Notes: a model not told the origin generated them from the sequence alone. Shown: positions 44,970 to 54,214, counted from the first letter of the stretch. The stretch: DNA of 64,000 nucleotides from Paracoccus aerius (GCF_014656455.1 NZ_BNCL01000006.1:128780-192779); one strand, 5' to 3'. Numbers and translations: made by a program.

Positions 44970-45464
44970 TCATCGCGAAGCCAGAAGCAGATAGCCCAAT
45001 GCCACCGCCGCCACGAGAAGGTCGGTGACCATCGCCAGGTTCTGCGGGCGGGTTCGCGACCTCTCCGATCCGTGCCGCAGGCCGGCGAGGCCCAGGAACA
45101 CAGCGCCCAGGAAGGCCGCCGGGGCTGTCCATGCCGGAACCACCAGGCTCGCGGTCGCAAGCAAGCCCATGGCGATGTTGGCGATCCCCAATTCACGGAC
45201 CAGTTTTTCGGCAGCGGGATCCGCGATGCCAAGAATGCCGGCCGCCGTCAGCGACGGACGCACAACCTGCAAGATCCCGGCCACCAGCAGACGGATGCCG
45301 ATCCCCCAGAACACGAACCATGTCCCGGCAAGCGCGACGACATGGTCCCCGCTTCCTGCCGCCCGGAAGAACAGGACGAAGGCCACCGGAAGAACGACGG
45401 TCGTCGACAGAACGACAATGTCATGCCCATGCCCCGTCAGGGCGTTGCTTTGTCCGATGCTCAT
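44970..45464 (-). CDS. Small integral membrane protein, DUF6790-like
   Basis: 164 residues with four or five hydrophobic segments. The central block WGIGIRLLVAGILQVVRPSL, IADPAAEKLVRELGIANIAM and AAFLGAVFLGLAGLRHGSE matches what I recall of DUF6790 proteins; the name is tentative. GTGGAG precedes ATG 45464. CTAG of promoter D lies 29 bp upstream of the start, exactly as at promoter B. It is followed by the AraC gene on the same strand. Function unknown. Confidence 0.76.
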   Translation of the reverse strand: MSIGQSNALTGHGHDIVVLSTTVVLPVAFVLFFRAAGSGDHVVALAGTWFVFWGIGIRLLVAGILQVVRPSLTAAGILGIADPAAEKLVRELGIANIAMGLLATASLVVPAWTAPAAFLGAVFLGLAGLRHGSERSRTRPQNLAMVTDLLVAAVALGYLLLASR

Positions 45465-45490
45465 TTGCAGCTCCACGGTTGCTGCCACTG

Positions 45491-45554
45491 TCCTAGCACG
45501 CCCGGCCACGCCGGTCTTTGGCCGGGCGTCTCAAGTTTTGTGCTGCCGTCTCAA
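45491..45554 (-). promoter_or_regulatory. AraC-type tandem-box promoter, site D (DUF6790-araC unit)
   Basis: Minus-strand order: TTGAGACG (45554-45547), 12-bp spacer, TTGAGACG (45534-45527), CCAAAG (45521-45516) and GCTAGG (45497-45492). Box period 20 bp and all downstream spacings equal sites B and C. It controls the DUF6790-like gene and possibly the AraC gene itself. Confidence 0.68.
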
Positions 45555-45594
45555 GCTGCGGCACGGACAACGCGCCCTTAAGGCAAACGATCAT

Positions 45595-45625
45595 GGCCCC
45601 GCGCCACCGGAAGGGGCGCGGGGCC
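45595..45625 (-). terminator. Hairpin after the Amadori-compound operon
   Basis: GGCCCCGCGCC (45595-45605) pairs perfectly over 11 bp with GGCGCGGGGCC (45615-45625), loop of 9 nt, 25 bp beyond the stop of the last operon gene. No T-run, but it is the strongest stem in this gap and separates the operon from site D. Confidence 0.55.
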
Positions 45626-45649
45626 GCGTGCTGACCTATGACCGCGGGA

Positions 45650-46663
45650 TCAATAGGCGACGCGCTTGTAATACCTGCGCGTCACCAGCGGGTGGTCGCG
45701 CATCACCTCGAGATGGGCGCTCAGCCGCTCCATCAGGGTGGCCATGAAGGCGGGCGACAGAAGCGCGCGCAGTTCGGGCGACAGGTCGCGGGGGCAATAG
45801 TCGGCGGTGTTGATGACCGTCAGCTTGTCGGTATAGCGCTTGGCGAATTCCTCGACCCGGACAGCCAGGGGATCATAGGCATCCTCGCCGCGGAACAGGA
45901 CCAGGCTCACGCCCGTGTCGATCAGTTCCAGCGGGCCATGGAAGAAGTCCGAGGCATGGACCGGCCGGGTGCGGATCCACTGCATCTCCTCGAGGATGCA
46001 GGTGGCATAGTACAGCGCCTCGGGCCACATGTTCCCTGCGCCGGTGAACATGTGATAGTCCGATCCGGCGATGATCTGGGCAAACTCCTCGGCGCGGGGC
46101 TCGAAAGCGGCCTTTGCCTGGACAAGCGCGGCGGGCACGGTTGCCAGTTCGGCCACCAGGGCGTCGTAGTGGGGCAATTCGCCCTTGGCCTTCATCACGG
46201 ACAAGGCCACCAGAAGCGACTGGAGGTAGAAGGATTCGGACGAGGTGTCGTCTTCGGCGAAATTGACCAATGCCGGATTGCCGCCAAGCCCCAGCGGCGT
46301 GTCGGCATGGCCGATCAGGGTGATGATCTTCGCGCCTACTTCCTTGACCTTGTTCAGCATCGCGACGCTTTCGCGGGTCGTTCCCGACAGCGAGGGCATG
46401 ACCACGATGGACTTGTCCGTCAGGTTCGCGGACCCGGTCAACACCAGTTCGGCCGGGAAGTCCTTGAACACCGGAAAGCTGCTTTTGCGCTGCAGAAGCT
46501 GGACCGCCGGCTCCATCAGATAGGCGACGCCGCCTGTTCCCAGGAAGTAAAGGTTGCGGGCGCCGTCCGCGATGGCGGCGCCGATTTCGTGGTCGATGCG
46601 GGGCGCCAGATCGACGGCCCCCTTCTGGATGCGGAGAAAGCGGGCTTCGTCAAAGTTGAACAT
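45650..46663 (-). CDS. SIS domain protein, FrlB-like fructosamine-6-phosphate deglycase
   Basis: 337 residues with two SIS domains: residues about 30-160 (NLYFLGTGGVAYLMEP, VVMPSLSGTTRESV) and about 200-320 (MFTGAGNMWPEALYYATCILEEMQWI, ASDFFHGPLELID). The E-E-M-x-W pattern and length of about 340 residues match FrlB, which splits fructoselysine-6-phosphate into glucose-6-phosphate and lysine. The context, FrlD-like kinase and FrlC-like epimerase in the same operon, supports this more than agglutinate-type glucosamine synthesis. Last gene of the operon. Confidence 0.84.
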   Translation of the reverse strand: MFNFDEARFLRIQKGAVDLAPRIDHEIGAAIADGARNLYFLGTGGVAYLMEPAVQLLQRKSSFPVFKDFPAELVLTGSANLTDKSIVVMPSLSGTTRESVAMLNKVKEVGAKIITLIGHADTPLGLGGNPALVNFAEDDTSSESFYLQSLLVALSVMKAKGELPHYDALVAELATVPAALVQAKAAFEPRAEEFAQIIAGSDYHMFTGAGNMWPEALYYATCILEEMQWIRTRPVHASDFFHGPLELIDTGVSLVLFRGEDAYDPLAVRVEEFAKRYTDKLTVINTADYCPRDLSPELRALLSPAFMATLMERLSAHLEVMRDHPLVTRRYYKRVAY

Positions 46664-46719
46664 GTCGGTTCCTTCAGTTCAGATTGGGAAAGGTGGAAAG
46701 GGATGGCGGGACAGCCCGG

Positions 46720-47841
46720 TCATTCCGCGGGCACTGCGACCTTGTGCCCGGCTTCCGCTGGGCGGATCGCGTTTTCGTGCCGGTCGAAAAGATGAAGATT
46801 CGCGGCCTCGGCAGTCAGGCCGATGTCGCGGCCCGGGTGCAGGTCCAGGTGGCCCGGCAGCTTGGCGATCAGGGGCGCGGCAAGGCCGGGCAGGTCCAGA
46901 TAGGTCAACTGAACCTCGCCCAGTTGCTCGACCAGGGAGATCGTCGCGCGGAACAGCGGGTCCGTGGAGCATGGCCGCAGATCCTCGGGGCGGATGCCCA
47001 GATGCACGCGCTGTCCCTGCATGGCCGCCTCGGTGGGAATGGGAACAGCGACCGTGAAGCCCGCGTCCAGTTCGACGCGGGTGTCAGGCCCCGTCCGGGC
47101 AAGCGTGCCCCCCAGGACGTTCATCGAGGGCGAGCCGATGAACTGGCCGACGAACAGGTTCGCGGGCCGACGGTACAACTCGACAGGCGATCCGACCTGC
47201 TCGATCCGGCCGTCCCGCAGGACCACGATCCGGTCGGCCAGGGTCATGGCTTCGACCTGGTCGTGCGTGACGTAGATCATCGTGGCGCCGGGCATCGCCT
47301 GCTTCAGCTTCGCGATCTCGATCCGGGTGGCCACGCGCAGGGCCGCGTCCAGGTTCGACAGCGGCTCGTCGAAGAGAAACACCTTGGGGTCGCGCACGAT
47401 GGCCCGCCCAATCGCCACACGCTGGCGCTGCCCCCCTGACAGCGCGCGGGGATAGCGGTCAAGATAGGGGGTCAACTGCAGGATCTCGGCGGCCTGCCGG
47501 ATGCGGGCGGCGATCTGGTCCTTCCGGAAGCCTGCGATCTTCAGACCGAAGGCCATGTTGTCGAACACGGTCATGTGCGGGTAAAGCGCATAGGACTGGA
47601 ACACCATCGCGATGCCGCGCTGCGACGGGGCCACGTCGTTCATGAGCGCGCCGTCGATGCGGAACTCGCCCGAGCTGATATCCTCGAGCCCGGCGATGGC
47701 CCGCAGCAGCGTGGACTTGCCGCAGCCCGAGGGGCCTACGAAGACCACGAATTCGCCCGACCGGATGTCGAGATCTATGCCATGCAGCACCTCCACGGTG
47801 CCGTAGTTCTTGCGAATGTCTCTCAGCCTCAGTTCGGCCAT
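46720..47841 (-). CDS. Sugar ABC transporter ATP-binding protein (MalK/UgpC type)
   Basis: 373 residues. Walker A GPSGCGKST near residue 38, signature LSGGQRQRVAIGRA, Walker B FLFDEPLSNLDA and the switch histidine in YVTHDQVEA, followed from about residue 240 by an OB-fold TOBE regulatory domain, as in MalK. It energises the two permeases at 51010 and 51846. It lies between the FAD oxidoreductase and the SIS gene, with gaps of 48 and 56 bp. Confidence 0.94.
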   Translation of the reverse strand: MAELRLRDIRKNYGTVEVLHGIDLDIRSGEFVVFVGPSGCGKSTLLRAIAGLEDISSGEFRIDGALMNDVAPSQRGIAMVFQSYALYPHMTVFDNMAFGLKIAGFRKDQIAARIRQAAEILQLTPYLDRYPRALSGGQRQRVAIGRAIVRDPKVFLFDEPLSNLDAALRVATRIEIAKLKQAMPGATMIYVTHDQVEAMTLADRIVVLRDGRIEQVGSPVELYRRPANLFVGQFIGSPSMNVLGGTLARTGPDTRVELDAGFTVAVPIPTEAAMQGQRVHLGIRPEDLRPCSTDPLFRATISLVEQLGEVQLTYLDLPGLAAPLIAKLPGHLDLHPGRDIGLTAEAANLHLFDRHENAIRPAEAGHKVAVPAE

Positions 47842-47889
47842 CCCATTATCCTTCCTGTGGTGCCGGTTGCGCCTGTTGCCCCCGTGGGT

Positions 47890-49299
47890 TCAGCGGCCCG
47901 GCGTCATTTCCGACAGCCAGCGGACCAGCGGCCCGGCCCTGCGGTTCTGGATTTCAAGGTCGTTGCGGATGCGGATCGCGTGGCGCACCGCGCGCGCGCC
48001 CAGATAGCGGATCGGCTCGGGCGGAAGGGCGGTCCGGCGGGTCAGGCCGACAAGGCCGCTGCGGCTCCAGCGGTCGTCCTTGCCCAGGACCAGGCTGGCC
48101 AGGATCCGGCCGCCGACGGGGGTCTGCGCGATCCCGGTTCCGTTGTAGCCCACGCCGAAGAAGATGTTCGGGCAGCCGGAAAGCGTGCCGAAGACCGGCA
48201 GATGTTCGGCCATGCAGTCGATCGGCCCTGTCCAGTCATGGTCGATGCGCGCGTTCGCCAGTTCGGGATAAACGCGACCCAGTTCGCGGATGTTGTCGGC
48301 TGCGCCTTCGGGGCGGCGGTTGAAGGGGGCGCCGATCCTGCCGCCATAGGCGATCAGCCCGCTGCCCCGGCCGAAGATGACCCGCCCGCCCGGCGTGCGA
48401 TGGTAATAAAGGACATGGGACTGGGCGTCGCAGATGGATTCGCCGCCGGTCCAGCCGATCCGGTCCAGCGTGGCGCCCACCGGCTCGGTCGCGACGATCT
48501 GGCTTTCGACGACATACATGTAGCGCCGCAGTTCCGGGATCGCGGATGCCCAGGCATTGGTGGCCAGGACCACCTTGGCCGCCCGCACCCGACCCCCGGG
48601 GCAGCGCAGGGTGCAGGGTTGGCCGGATTCGACCGCCAGCACGGGCGTCCCCTCGTGGACAGTCACGCCACGGGACAGGGCCAGCGTCCTGAGGCCCGTC
48701 GCCAGCTTGGCCGGATGCACGGTCCCGGCACGCGGTTCCACGATGCCTGTATAGGATGCGTCCGATCCCGTCCGCCTGCGGATCTCGGCCGCTGCCAAGG
48801 GCAGGAACGGGTTTGTCCCCGTCTTGTCGCACAAGGCCAGTGCCGCGCCCCAGGCCCCTTCCTGCGCGGTCGAGCTGGCGGTCCACATCCAGCCGTCCAG
48901 CCGCAGGTCCATGTCGATGGTGCCCGAGGCCTGCAGGGCCGCCAGCTCCTCGACCGCATCGGCTGTGGCGCGGCACAGTGCCAGGGCTTCGCCTTCGCCG
49001 ACCAGACGGGTCAGCAGGTCAAGTTCGGCGTACCAGGTATGGACCTGACCGCCGTTGCGCCCCGAGGCACCCGCGCCGCACTGGTCGGCCTCGAGGATCG
49101 TGACCTTCAGGCCGGGGCTTTGCTCTTTCAGGCGCAGCGCGGTCCACAGGCCGGTGAAGCCCCCGCCGACAATGGCCACGTCGCAGTCGTGATCGCCCGC
49201 CAGGGGCTGTGTCGCCGGCTTTGCCCCGATGTCCTGAAGCCAGAACGATCGATCCGCATCGGCGGCTATTGTCGGTTTCCAAAGACTGAAGACAGTCAT
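47890..49299 (-). CDS. FAD-dependent oxidoreductase (DAO family) in the fructosamine operon
   Basis: 469 residues. N-terminal FAD motif DVAIVGGGFTGLWTALRL at residues about 40-57, ASGRNGGQVHTWYAELD after it, and the C-terminal IFFGVGYNGTGIAQTPVGGR that closes the flavin site. The layout resembles gamma-glutamylputrescine oxidase (PuuB) and other amine oxidases that act on secondary amines. In this operon it could oxidise the imported N-substituted amino compound or its product. It overlaps the kinase gene by 4 bp. Confidence 0.88.
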   Translation of the reverse strand: MTVFSLWKPTIAADADRSFWLQDIGAKPATQPLAGDHDCDVAIVGGGFTGLWTALRLKEQSPGLKVTILEADQCGAGASGRNGGQVHTWYAELDLLTRLVGEGEALALCRATADAVEELAALQASGTIDMDLRLDGWMWTASSTAQEGAWGAALALCDKTGTNPFLPLAAAEIRRRTGSDASYTGIVEPRAGTVHPAKLATGLRTLALSRGVTVHEGTPVLAVESGQPCTLRCPGGRVRAAKVVLATNAWASAIPELRRYMYVVESQIVATEPVGATLDRIGWTGGESICDAQSHVLYYHRTPGGRVIFGRGSGLIAYGGRIGAPFNRRPEGAADNIRELGRVYPELANARIDHDWTGPIDCMAEHLPVFGTLSGCPNIFFGVGYNGTGIAQTPVGGRILASLVLGKDDRWSRSGLVGLTRRTALPPEPIRYLGARAVRHAIRIRNDLEIQNRRAGPLVRWLSEMTPGR

Positions 49300-50150
49300 T
49301 CCTGCACCTCTACGGACGCGATGACATCGGCATATTTTTCAAGAAGCCAGGACGGGATGCGGCCCAGCGTCTGGGGATAGCCCGCCTCGTGGAGGCAGGT
49401 CGCGGCGGCGGCGGCGGTGGCTTCCAGAAGCGCATCGTCGTCCGGCCGGCCCTTCAGCCATGCCGCCAGGAACGAGGCTATGAAGCTGTCGCCCGCCCCG
49501 CAGGTGTCGACCGGATCGACGACCCGGGCCGCGACATGGCGGACGCCGACACCGTCGTCCAGATAGGCGCCCCTGCTGCCGCAGGTCATGATCGTGCGCC
49601 GCGCGCCGCGCCTGCGGAAGGCGGCCAGGATCGGCTCGACCGGGATGTCGGCCCGTTCCGGACCCGAGGCGAAGGCCAGAGGAACCCCGTCCAGGGGCAG
49701 CGCGTCATGCCGGGTGGAAAGGTCGACGCTGAAGGGCCGGCCGGACCGCACCAGATCCTGGACCAGGGAAACCGGGGTGTTGGTGCCCAGATGCACCCAG
49801 TCCGCCGCCATCATCAGGGACTTGCGCCCGGGTTCCGGGACATAGCCCAGGCCGACGCCCAGATCCTCGAGCAGGAAGCGCCGGTCGCCCCCCTGCTCTT
49901 GCAGCAGGGTCACGGCGGTGCTGCCGTCGCGCCGTTCCACATCTGCGGGATCAAGCCCCGCCTGCCCAAGAGCGGCCAGGATGATGTCGCCTTCGGCATC
50001 CTTTCCGACGACTCCGAGATAGCGGGCCGCCAGACCCAGCCGGCGCCACTGGACCGCGACGTTCAGCGCGTTGCCGCCCACTGCCATGTGGCCCTTGGAC
50101 AGATACACGTCCAGGCAGTTGTCGCCCACGGCGATCAGGTCAAGCGTCAC
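49296..50150 (-). CDS. PfkB family sugar kinase, FrlD-like
   Basis: 284 residues. The N-terminus IAVGDNCLDVYLSKG and GGNALNVAVQWRRLGL follow the FrlD pattern, and the PfkB signature 2 VDPVDTCGAGDSFIASFLAA holds the catalytic Asp. FrlD phosphorylates fructoselysine at O6. The gene overlaps the FAD oxidoreductase and the epimerase by 4 bp each. FrlD similarity, the neighbouring FrlB-like deglycase and an epimerase together make the Amadori-compound pathway the best reading. Confidence 0.86.
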   Translation of the reverse strand: MTLDLIAVGDNCLDVYLSKGHMAVGGNALNVAVQWRRLGLAARYLGVVGKDAEGDIILAALGQAGLDPADVERRDGSTAVTLLQEQGGDRRFLLEDLGVGLGYVPEPGRKSLMMAADWVHLGTNTPVSLVQDLVRSGRPFSVDLSTRHDALPLDGVPLAFASGPERADIPVEPILAAFRRRGARRTIMTCGSRGAYLDDGVGVRHVAARVVDPVDTCGAGDSFIASFLAAWLKGRPDDDALLEATAAAAATCLHEAGYPQTLGRIPSWLLEKYADVIASVEVQE

Positions 50151-51013
50151 GTCAACGCCTCCACGGGTTCAAGATGGGGCGCGATGGCCAGCATGTTCCT
50201 TGTCCAGGCGGCGACCGGATCGAGGGCATAGCTGCCGTCGCCGAAGGGTTCGAAGGTCAGCGTGCCGCGATAACCGGCCTGCGCCAGGTCGTCCAACCAG
50301 GACAGGACCGGCAGGCGGCCGTCGCCCAGGACCAGGTGACCCGCCGGCGTGCCGTCCACCACATGGACATGGGCCAGCCTGTCGCCGAACAGCGAAAGGT
50401 AATCTGCCACCGTATCCCCCGCGCAGGCCATGGCCACGGTATCCAGCACCACGTCCACCTTGTCCGACCCGACCATCTCCAGCAGGCGGCGCAGATCCTG
50501 CGCGCTGTGGGCGATGTTGCTTTCGCGGCGCTGCAACGGCTCCAGCAGGCAGCGCAGGCCTTGGTCGGCGGCATGGTCGGCGATCATCCGCAGGGCTTGG
50601 ACCGACCGGTCCCACGCCCGCTGGGGCGGCTCGTTCTCGAAGCCGCGGCCGGGGGTCAGGAACAGGTACTGCCCGCCAAGCCGCGCGCAGATGTCGGCTG
50701 CCCGGCGGAACAGGTCGATGCTGGCCTGCCGGTAGGCGTCGTCGCCCGAGGCGATGTTGACGGGATAGACCACCTGTTCCGGCGTCAGGCAGTGCAGGCG
50801 CAGGCCGCTGTCGTCGAGGATCCGGACGATTCCGTCGATGCGGGCATCGTCGGCCCGGAACAGGTCCAGATGCGGCGCGATGCCCCACAGCTCGATCCGG
50901 GTCATCCCGAAGCCGCGCATGGCCTCGGCCGCCTCGGACAGGGGAAGGTGCTGGAAGCCGAAGTTGGCGCCGATCAGCTGATCGGCCGAAAGGCGACGAG
51001 AAGGCGGGTTCAT
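50147..51013 (-). CDS. Sugar phosphate isomerase/epimerase TIM barrel, FrlC-like
   Basis: 288 residues of the AP_endonuc_2/xylose-isomerase-like fold. Start of the barrel GANFGFQHLPLSEAAEAM, IELWGIAPHLDLF, the metal glutamate in CLLEPLQRRESN, Asp in VDVVLDTVAM, His in LAHVHVVDG and the final LTFEPFGDG. The size and motifs match FrlC, the fructoselysine 3-epimerase that feeds psicoselysine into the same pathway. ATG 51013 overlaps the permease stop by 4 bp. Confidence 0.86.
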   Translation of the reverse strand: MNPPSRRLSADQLIGANFGFQHLPLSEAAEAMRGFGMTRIELWGIAPHLDLFRADDARIDGIVRILDDSGLRLHCLTPEQVVYPVNIASGDDAYRQASIDLFRRAADICARLGGQYLFLTPGRGFENEPPQRAWDRSVQALRMIADHAADQGLRCLLEPLQRRESNIAHSAQDLRRLLEMVGSDKVDVVLDTVAMACAGDTVADYLSLFGDRLAHVHVVDGTPAGHLVLGDGRLPVLSWLDDLAQAGYRGTLTFEPFGDGSYALDPVAAWTRNMLAIAPHLEPVEALT

Positions 51014-51849
51014 TTGCCGATCCCTTCGGTCAGGCCGCGGATGAAATACCGCTGCGTCAGGAAGAAGATGATGACGATGGGCAGGGCCGAGATCGTCATG
51101 GCTGCGAAGACCTGTGCGAAGTCCGTGCCCTGCTTGGACATCATCGAGGTGAGGCCGACCGGCAGCGTCTGCACCGACGGGTTGTTGGTGAAGATCATCG
51201 CGAAAAGATATTCGTTCCAGGCGAACAGGATGTGCAGGACGATGCAGGACATGATGATCGGGCGGCACAGCGGCAGGATGATCCGGCGGAAGATCTGCCC
51301 CGGATTCGCGCCGTCCATCATCGCCGCCTCGTCCAGGTCGCGCGGCAGATCCAGCATGTAGGCGCGGATCAGGAAGGTGGTAAAGGGCACCCTGAACGCC
51401 GTGTAGAGGATGATCAGCGCCCAGTGGGTGTCATAGAGGCCAAGCGATTGCAGCATCCGCACCAAGGGCACAAGGGCGACGGTCGGGCTCAGCATCATGC
51501 CGCCCAGGACGATGGCGGTGACCAGCGGCTTGGCGGGCATCGGCGTGCGGGTCAGGCCGAAGGCGGCCCAAGCGCTGATGAAGACGGTCGTGACGGTCGA
51601 GACCACCGTGATCAGCAGGCTGGAGACCATGTAGCCCTGGACGCCCTGCCATGCGGACAGGTAGTTCGCGAAGGACCACTGCAACGGCAGGGCGAAGGGT
51701 TGTTCGAAGATCTGGCTGTTCGACTTGAAGCCGCCAAGGGCCATCCACAGCAGCGGATAGACGACGACCACGCCGACCGACAGCAGAAGCGCCCAAAGGA
51801 AAGCCTGGCTCATGCCGGCCCAGAAACTGCGCGAGGACGCCGCCGTCAT
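51010..51849 (-). CDS. Sugar ABC transporter permease (MalG type)
   Basis: 279 residues, six membrane helices. The EAA loop DLPRDLDEAAMMDGANPGQIFRRIILPL contacts the ATPase, and LFAWNEYLFAMIFT is typical of MalG/LacG-type carbohydrate permeases. It overlaps the MalF-type permease and the FrlC-like gene by 4 bp each. Confidence 0.94.
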   Translation of the reverse strand: MTAASSRSFWAGMSQAFLWALLLSVGVVVVYPLLWMALGGFKSNSQIFEQPFALPLQWSFANYLSAWQGVQGYMVSSLLITVVSTVTTVFISAWAAFGLTRTPMPAKPLVTAIVLGGMMLSPTVALVPLVRMLQSLGLYDTHWALIILYTAFRVPFTTFLIRAYMLDLPRDLDEAAMMDGANPGQIFRRIILPLCRPIIMSCIVLHILFAWNEYLFAMIFTNNPSVQTLPVGLTSMMSKQGTDFAQVFAAMTISALPIVIIFFLTQRYFIRGLTEGIGK

Positions 51850-52823
51850 GCCTGAACCCTCTGCCGCTGGGTCAGCCAGAGCTGCGCCGAGGCTGCCAGC
51901 ATCGTGACCGCGAACACGACCGAGGCGATGGCCGCCGCATAGCCCATGTCGTTCTGGATGAAGCCCTGCTGGTAAAGCCATGTGCCAAGCACCTGGCTTG
52001 AGTTGTTCGGGCCGCCGCCGGTCATCACCATCACCTCGTTGAAGACCTGGAAGGCGCCGGTGATGGTCACGATGATCATCATGCCCGTCATCTCGCGCGT
52101 CAGGGGAAAGGTGATGTTCCAAAGCTGCCGCAGCGGACCTGCGCCATCCATGCGCGCGGCGTCATAAAGCTCGCGCGGGATTTTCTGGATGGCGATGGTG
52201 AACAGCAGCGTCGAATAGCCGAAGCCTTGCCACTGGCTCATCGCGATGATGGCATAGATCGCAGTGCCTTCGTCGCCCAGCCAGACCCGCGACAGATGCT
52301 CGAACCCGAGGCCAGTCAGAAGTCCGTCGAGGATGCCGATGTTCGGCTGGTAGATGAAATAGAACAACAGGCCCGTGACCGTCGTCGAGATGGCCGAGGG
52401 CACGAAATAGACCGCGCGCCAGAAATTGCGCCAGCGGGTGGACCGCAGCCCTTCGACGATCGAGGCCAGGCAGAAGGCTCCGAAGACCTGGAACAGGATC
52501 GACAGCAGGGCATAGGCCGTGTTGTTCCACAGCGCCGTCAGCACGACCGGATCGTCGGCCAGCCTGCGATAGTTGTCCAGCCCGACATGCGTCACCTCGC
52601 CGGTGAAGATGTCCTGGTTGGTGGTGCTGACCAGGAAGTTGTCGACGATCGGATAATAGACGAACCAGCCGACGATGATCAGCGCCAGGGCGATCCAGCG
52701 AAGCGCAAGCAGCCTGCCTGCCAGCTTTCGCGGTTCAAGCCGCCTTCTCTGCGGGATCGCGAGGCGGGGGGCGGCAGCGCCCGCGACGCTGCCGTTCCGA
52801 ATGATCTGAGAGGTGGCGGCCAT
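51846..52823 (-). CDS. Sugar ABC transporter permease (MalF type)
   Basis: 325 residues. A long cytoplasmic N-terminus rich in Arg and Pro precedes six helices; the EAA loop IPRELYDAARMDGAGPLRQLWNITFPL and the last segment TGGGPNNSSQVLGTWLYQQGF are family typical. It pairs with the MalG-type permease and lies 6 bp after the binding protein gene. Confidence 0.94.
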   Translation of the reverse strand: MAATSQIIRNGSVAGAAAPRLAIPQRRRLEPRKLAGRLLALRWIALALIIVGWFVYYPIVDNFLVSTTNQDIFTGEVTHVGLDNYRRLADDPVVLTALWNNTAYALLSILFQVFGAFCLASIVEGLRSTRWRNFWRAVYFVPSAISTTVTGLLFYFIYQPNIGILDGLLTGLGFEHLSRVWLGDEGTAIYAIIAMSQWQGFGYSTLLFTIAIQKIPRELYDAARMDGAGPLRQLWNITFPLTREMTGMMIIVTITGAFQVFNEVMVMTGGGPNNSSQVLGTWLYQQGFIQNDMGYAAAIASVVFAVTMLAASAQLWLTQRQRVQA

Positions 52824-52829
52824 GATTCT

Positions 52830-54140
52830 TCAGCCCGCCGCAGCCGCGGCGTCCCGGACCTGGGTCACGACGTCCTCGGCCGACATGGTGCCGCCGATGA
52901 AGGCCTGCAGGCCGGACAGCCATGCAGCCGCGACGCGCGGATGGTTCACGGTGTCGAGCCATTGCATGAGGTACGAGGCCTCGGCGATGCTCTGCAGCCC
53001 CTCCACCACGGCGGGGCTCATCTGCGCAGGGTCGCTGCCGCCGACCACCGCGCTTGGCTGACCGAAGGGCGGCGCCGAAAGCAGCTTGGCATTGTCCACG
53101 GTCGTCACGAACTTCATGAAGTCCAGGGCCAGCGGCACATTGGCCGAGGCGGTGCTGATCATGTATCCCTCGGGCGCGCCTTCCAGGGCCTTAGGATCGC
53201 CCGCCGCATCCTTCGGGGCGGGCAAGGGGAAGAACCCGAAATCCTGGGGCTGCAGCTTGGTCTTGGCCGAGGCGGCGTTGTCGAACTCGATGATCTCCTG
53301 GTAGTACATGGCCGAGCGGCCGTCGCTGAGATCCTGGATGGCGTTCTGATAGGACACTCCGTTCACGCCCGCGCCAATGGTGCAGCGTTCCAGGATCTGG
53401 CCGAACTGGTCCAATGCCGCGACATAGCCCGGATGGTCGTATCGGGCCGTTGCGGGATCGAAGTCGCGTTCAAGCACGTCGCGCGGGACGTTGTAGGCCA
53501 GAAGCTGGCCCAGATAGTGGATCCCCGGCCATGCTTCCTTGTTGCCGAACGAGATGGGGGTGATGCCCGCGTCCCTGATCGTGTCGCAGGCAGCCAGCAT
53601 CGCTTCGAGATCCTGGGGTTCGGCGATTCCAAGATCGGCGAAGATCGTCTTGTTATAGCCCATGAACTTGGCGTCGAGATAAAGCGGGATGCCATAGTTC
53701 TTGCCGTCATAGACAAAGGCATCCACGGCGGCGGGCGCGAAGGTCTTTCCCCAGTCGCTATCGGCGCCGACGACCGGCGTCAGATCCACGGCCCGCTTGC
53801 CGCGGATGAAGTTTCCGCCCCAGGTGCCGGTCCAGGAAAAGAAGATGTCCGGGACCGAATTCGAGGCAACGAGGGTCTTGGTCTTGCCCTTGATGCTGTC
53901 GTCGTCTTCCTGGATCAGCTCGATGGTGACGCCGGGGTTCTTTTCTTCATATTGCCGGGCCAGCGTTTCGAAATAGGGCGCCAGGCGCTGCATCCCGAAC
54001 TTGGTCAGGACAGTGAGATGCCCCTCGTGCTGGACCGGGGCCGAGGGATCGGCAATCTCGGTCTGGGCCGCCGCCATTCCACATCCCAGGGCCGAGGTAG
54101 CGGCGAAGATTGCCGTCATGGACCGTAATGACCGTTGCAT
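52830..54140 (-). CDS. Extracellular solute-binding protein for a sugar-type ABC transporter
   Basis: 436 residues, family 1 solute-binding protein. Signal peptide at residues 1-26 (ending GMAAAQ), then LTVLTKFGMQRLAPYFETLA, VASNSVPDIFFSWTGTWGG and GIPLYLDAKFMGYNKTIFADLG. It is the first transport gene of the operon. Because the catabolic enzymes are Frl-like, the ligand is probably a fructosyl- or glucosyl-amino acid rather than a plain sugar. A 201-bp regulatory gap separates it from the LacI gene. Confidence 0.92.
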   Translation of the reverse strand: MQRSLRSMTAIFAATSALGCGMAAAQTEIADPSAPVQHEGHLTVLTKFGMQRLAPYFETLARQYEEKNPGVTIELIQEDDDSIKGKTKTLVASNSVPDIFFSWTGTWGGNFIRGKRAVDLTPVVGADSDWGKTFAPAAVDAFVYDGKNYGIPLYLDAKFMGYNKTIFADLGIAEPQDLEAMLAACDTIRDAGITPISFGNKEAWPGIHYLGQLLAYNVPRDVLERDFDPATARYDHPGYVAALDQFGQILERCTIGAGVNGVSYQNAIQDLSDGRSAMYYQEIIEFDNAASAKTKLQPQDFGFFPLPAPKDAAGDPKALEGAPEGYMISTASANVPLALDFMKFVTTVDNAKLLSAPPFGQPSAVVGGSDPAQMSPAVVEGLQSIAEASYLMQWLDTVNHPRVAAAWLSGLQAFIGGTMSAEDVVTQVRDAAAAAG

Positions 54141-54214
54141 CCTGATTCTCCACTGTTGCGTTGTTGCCCGGTTTTCCCGGTGTTCTATCGTCTTGAGCCG
54201 TCCGAAACGGGCGC

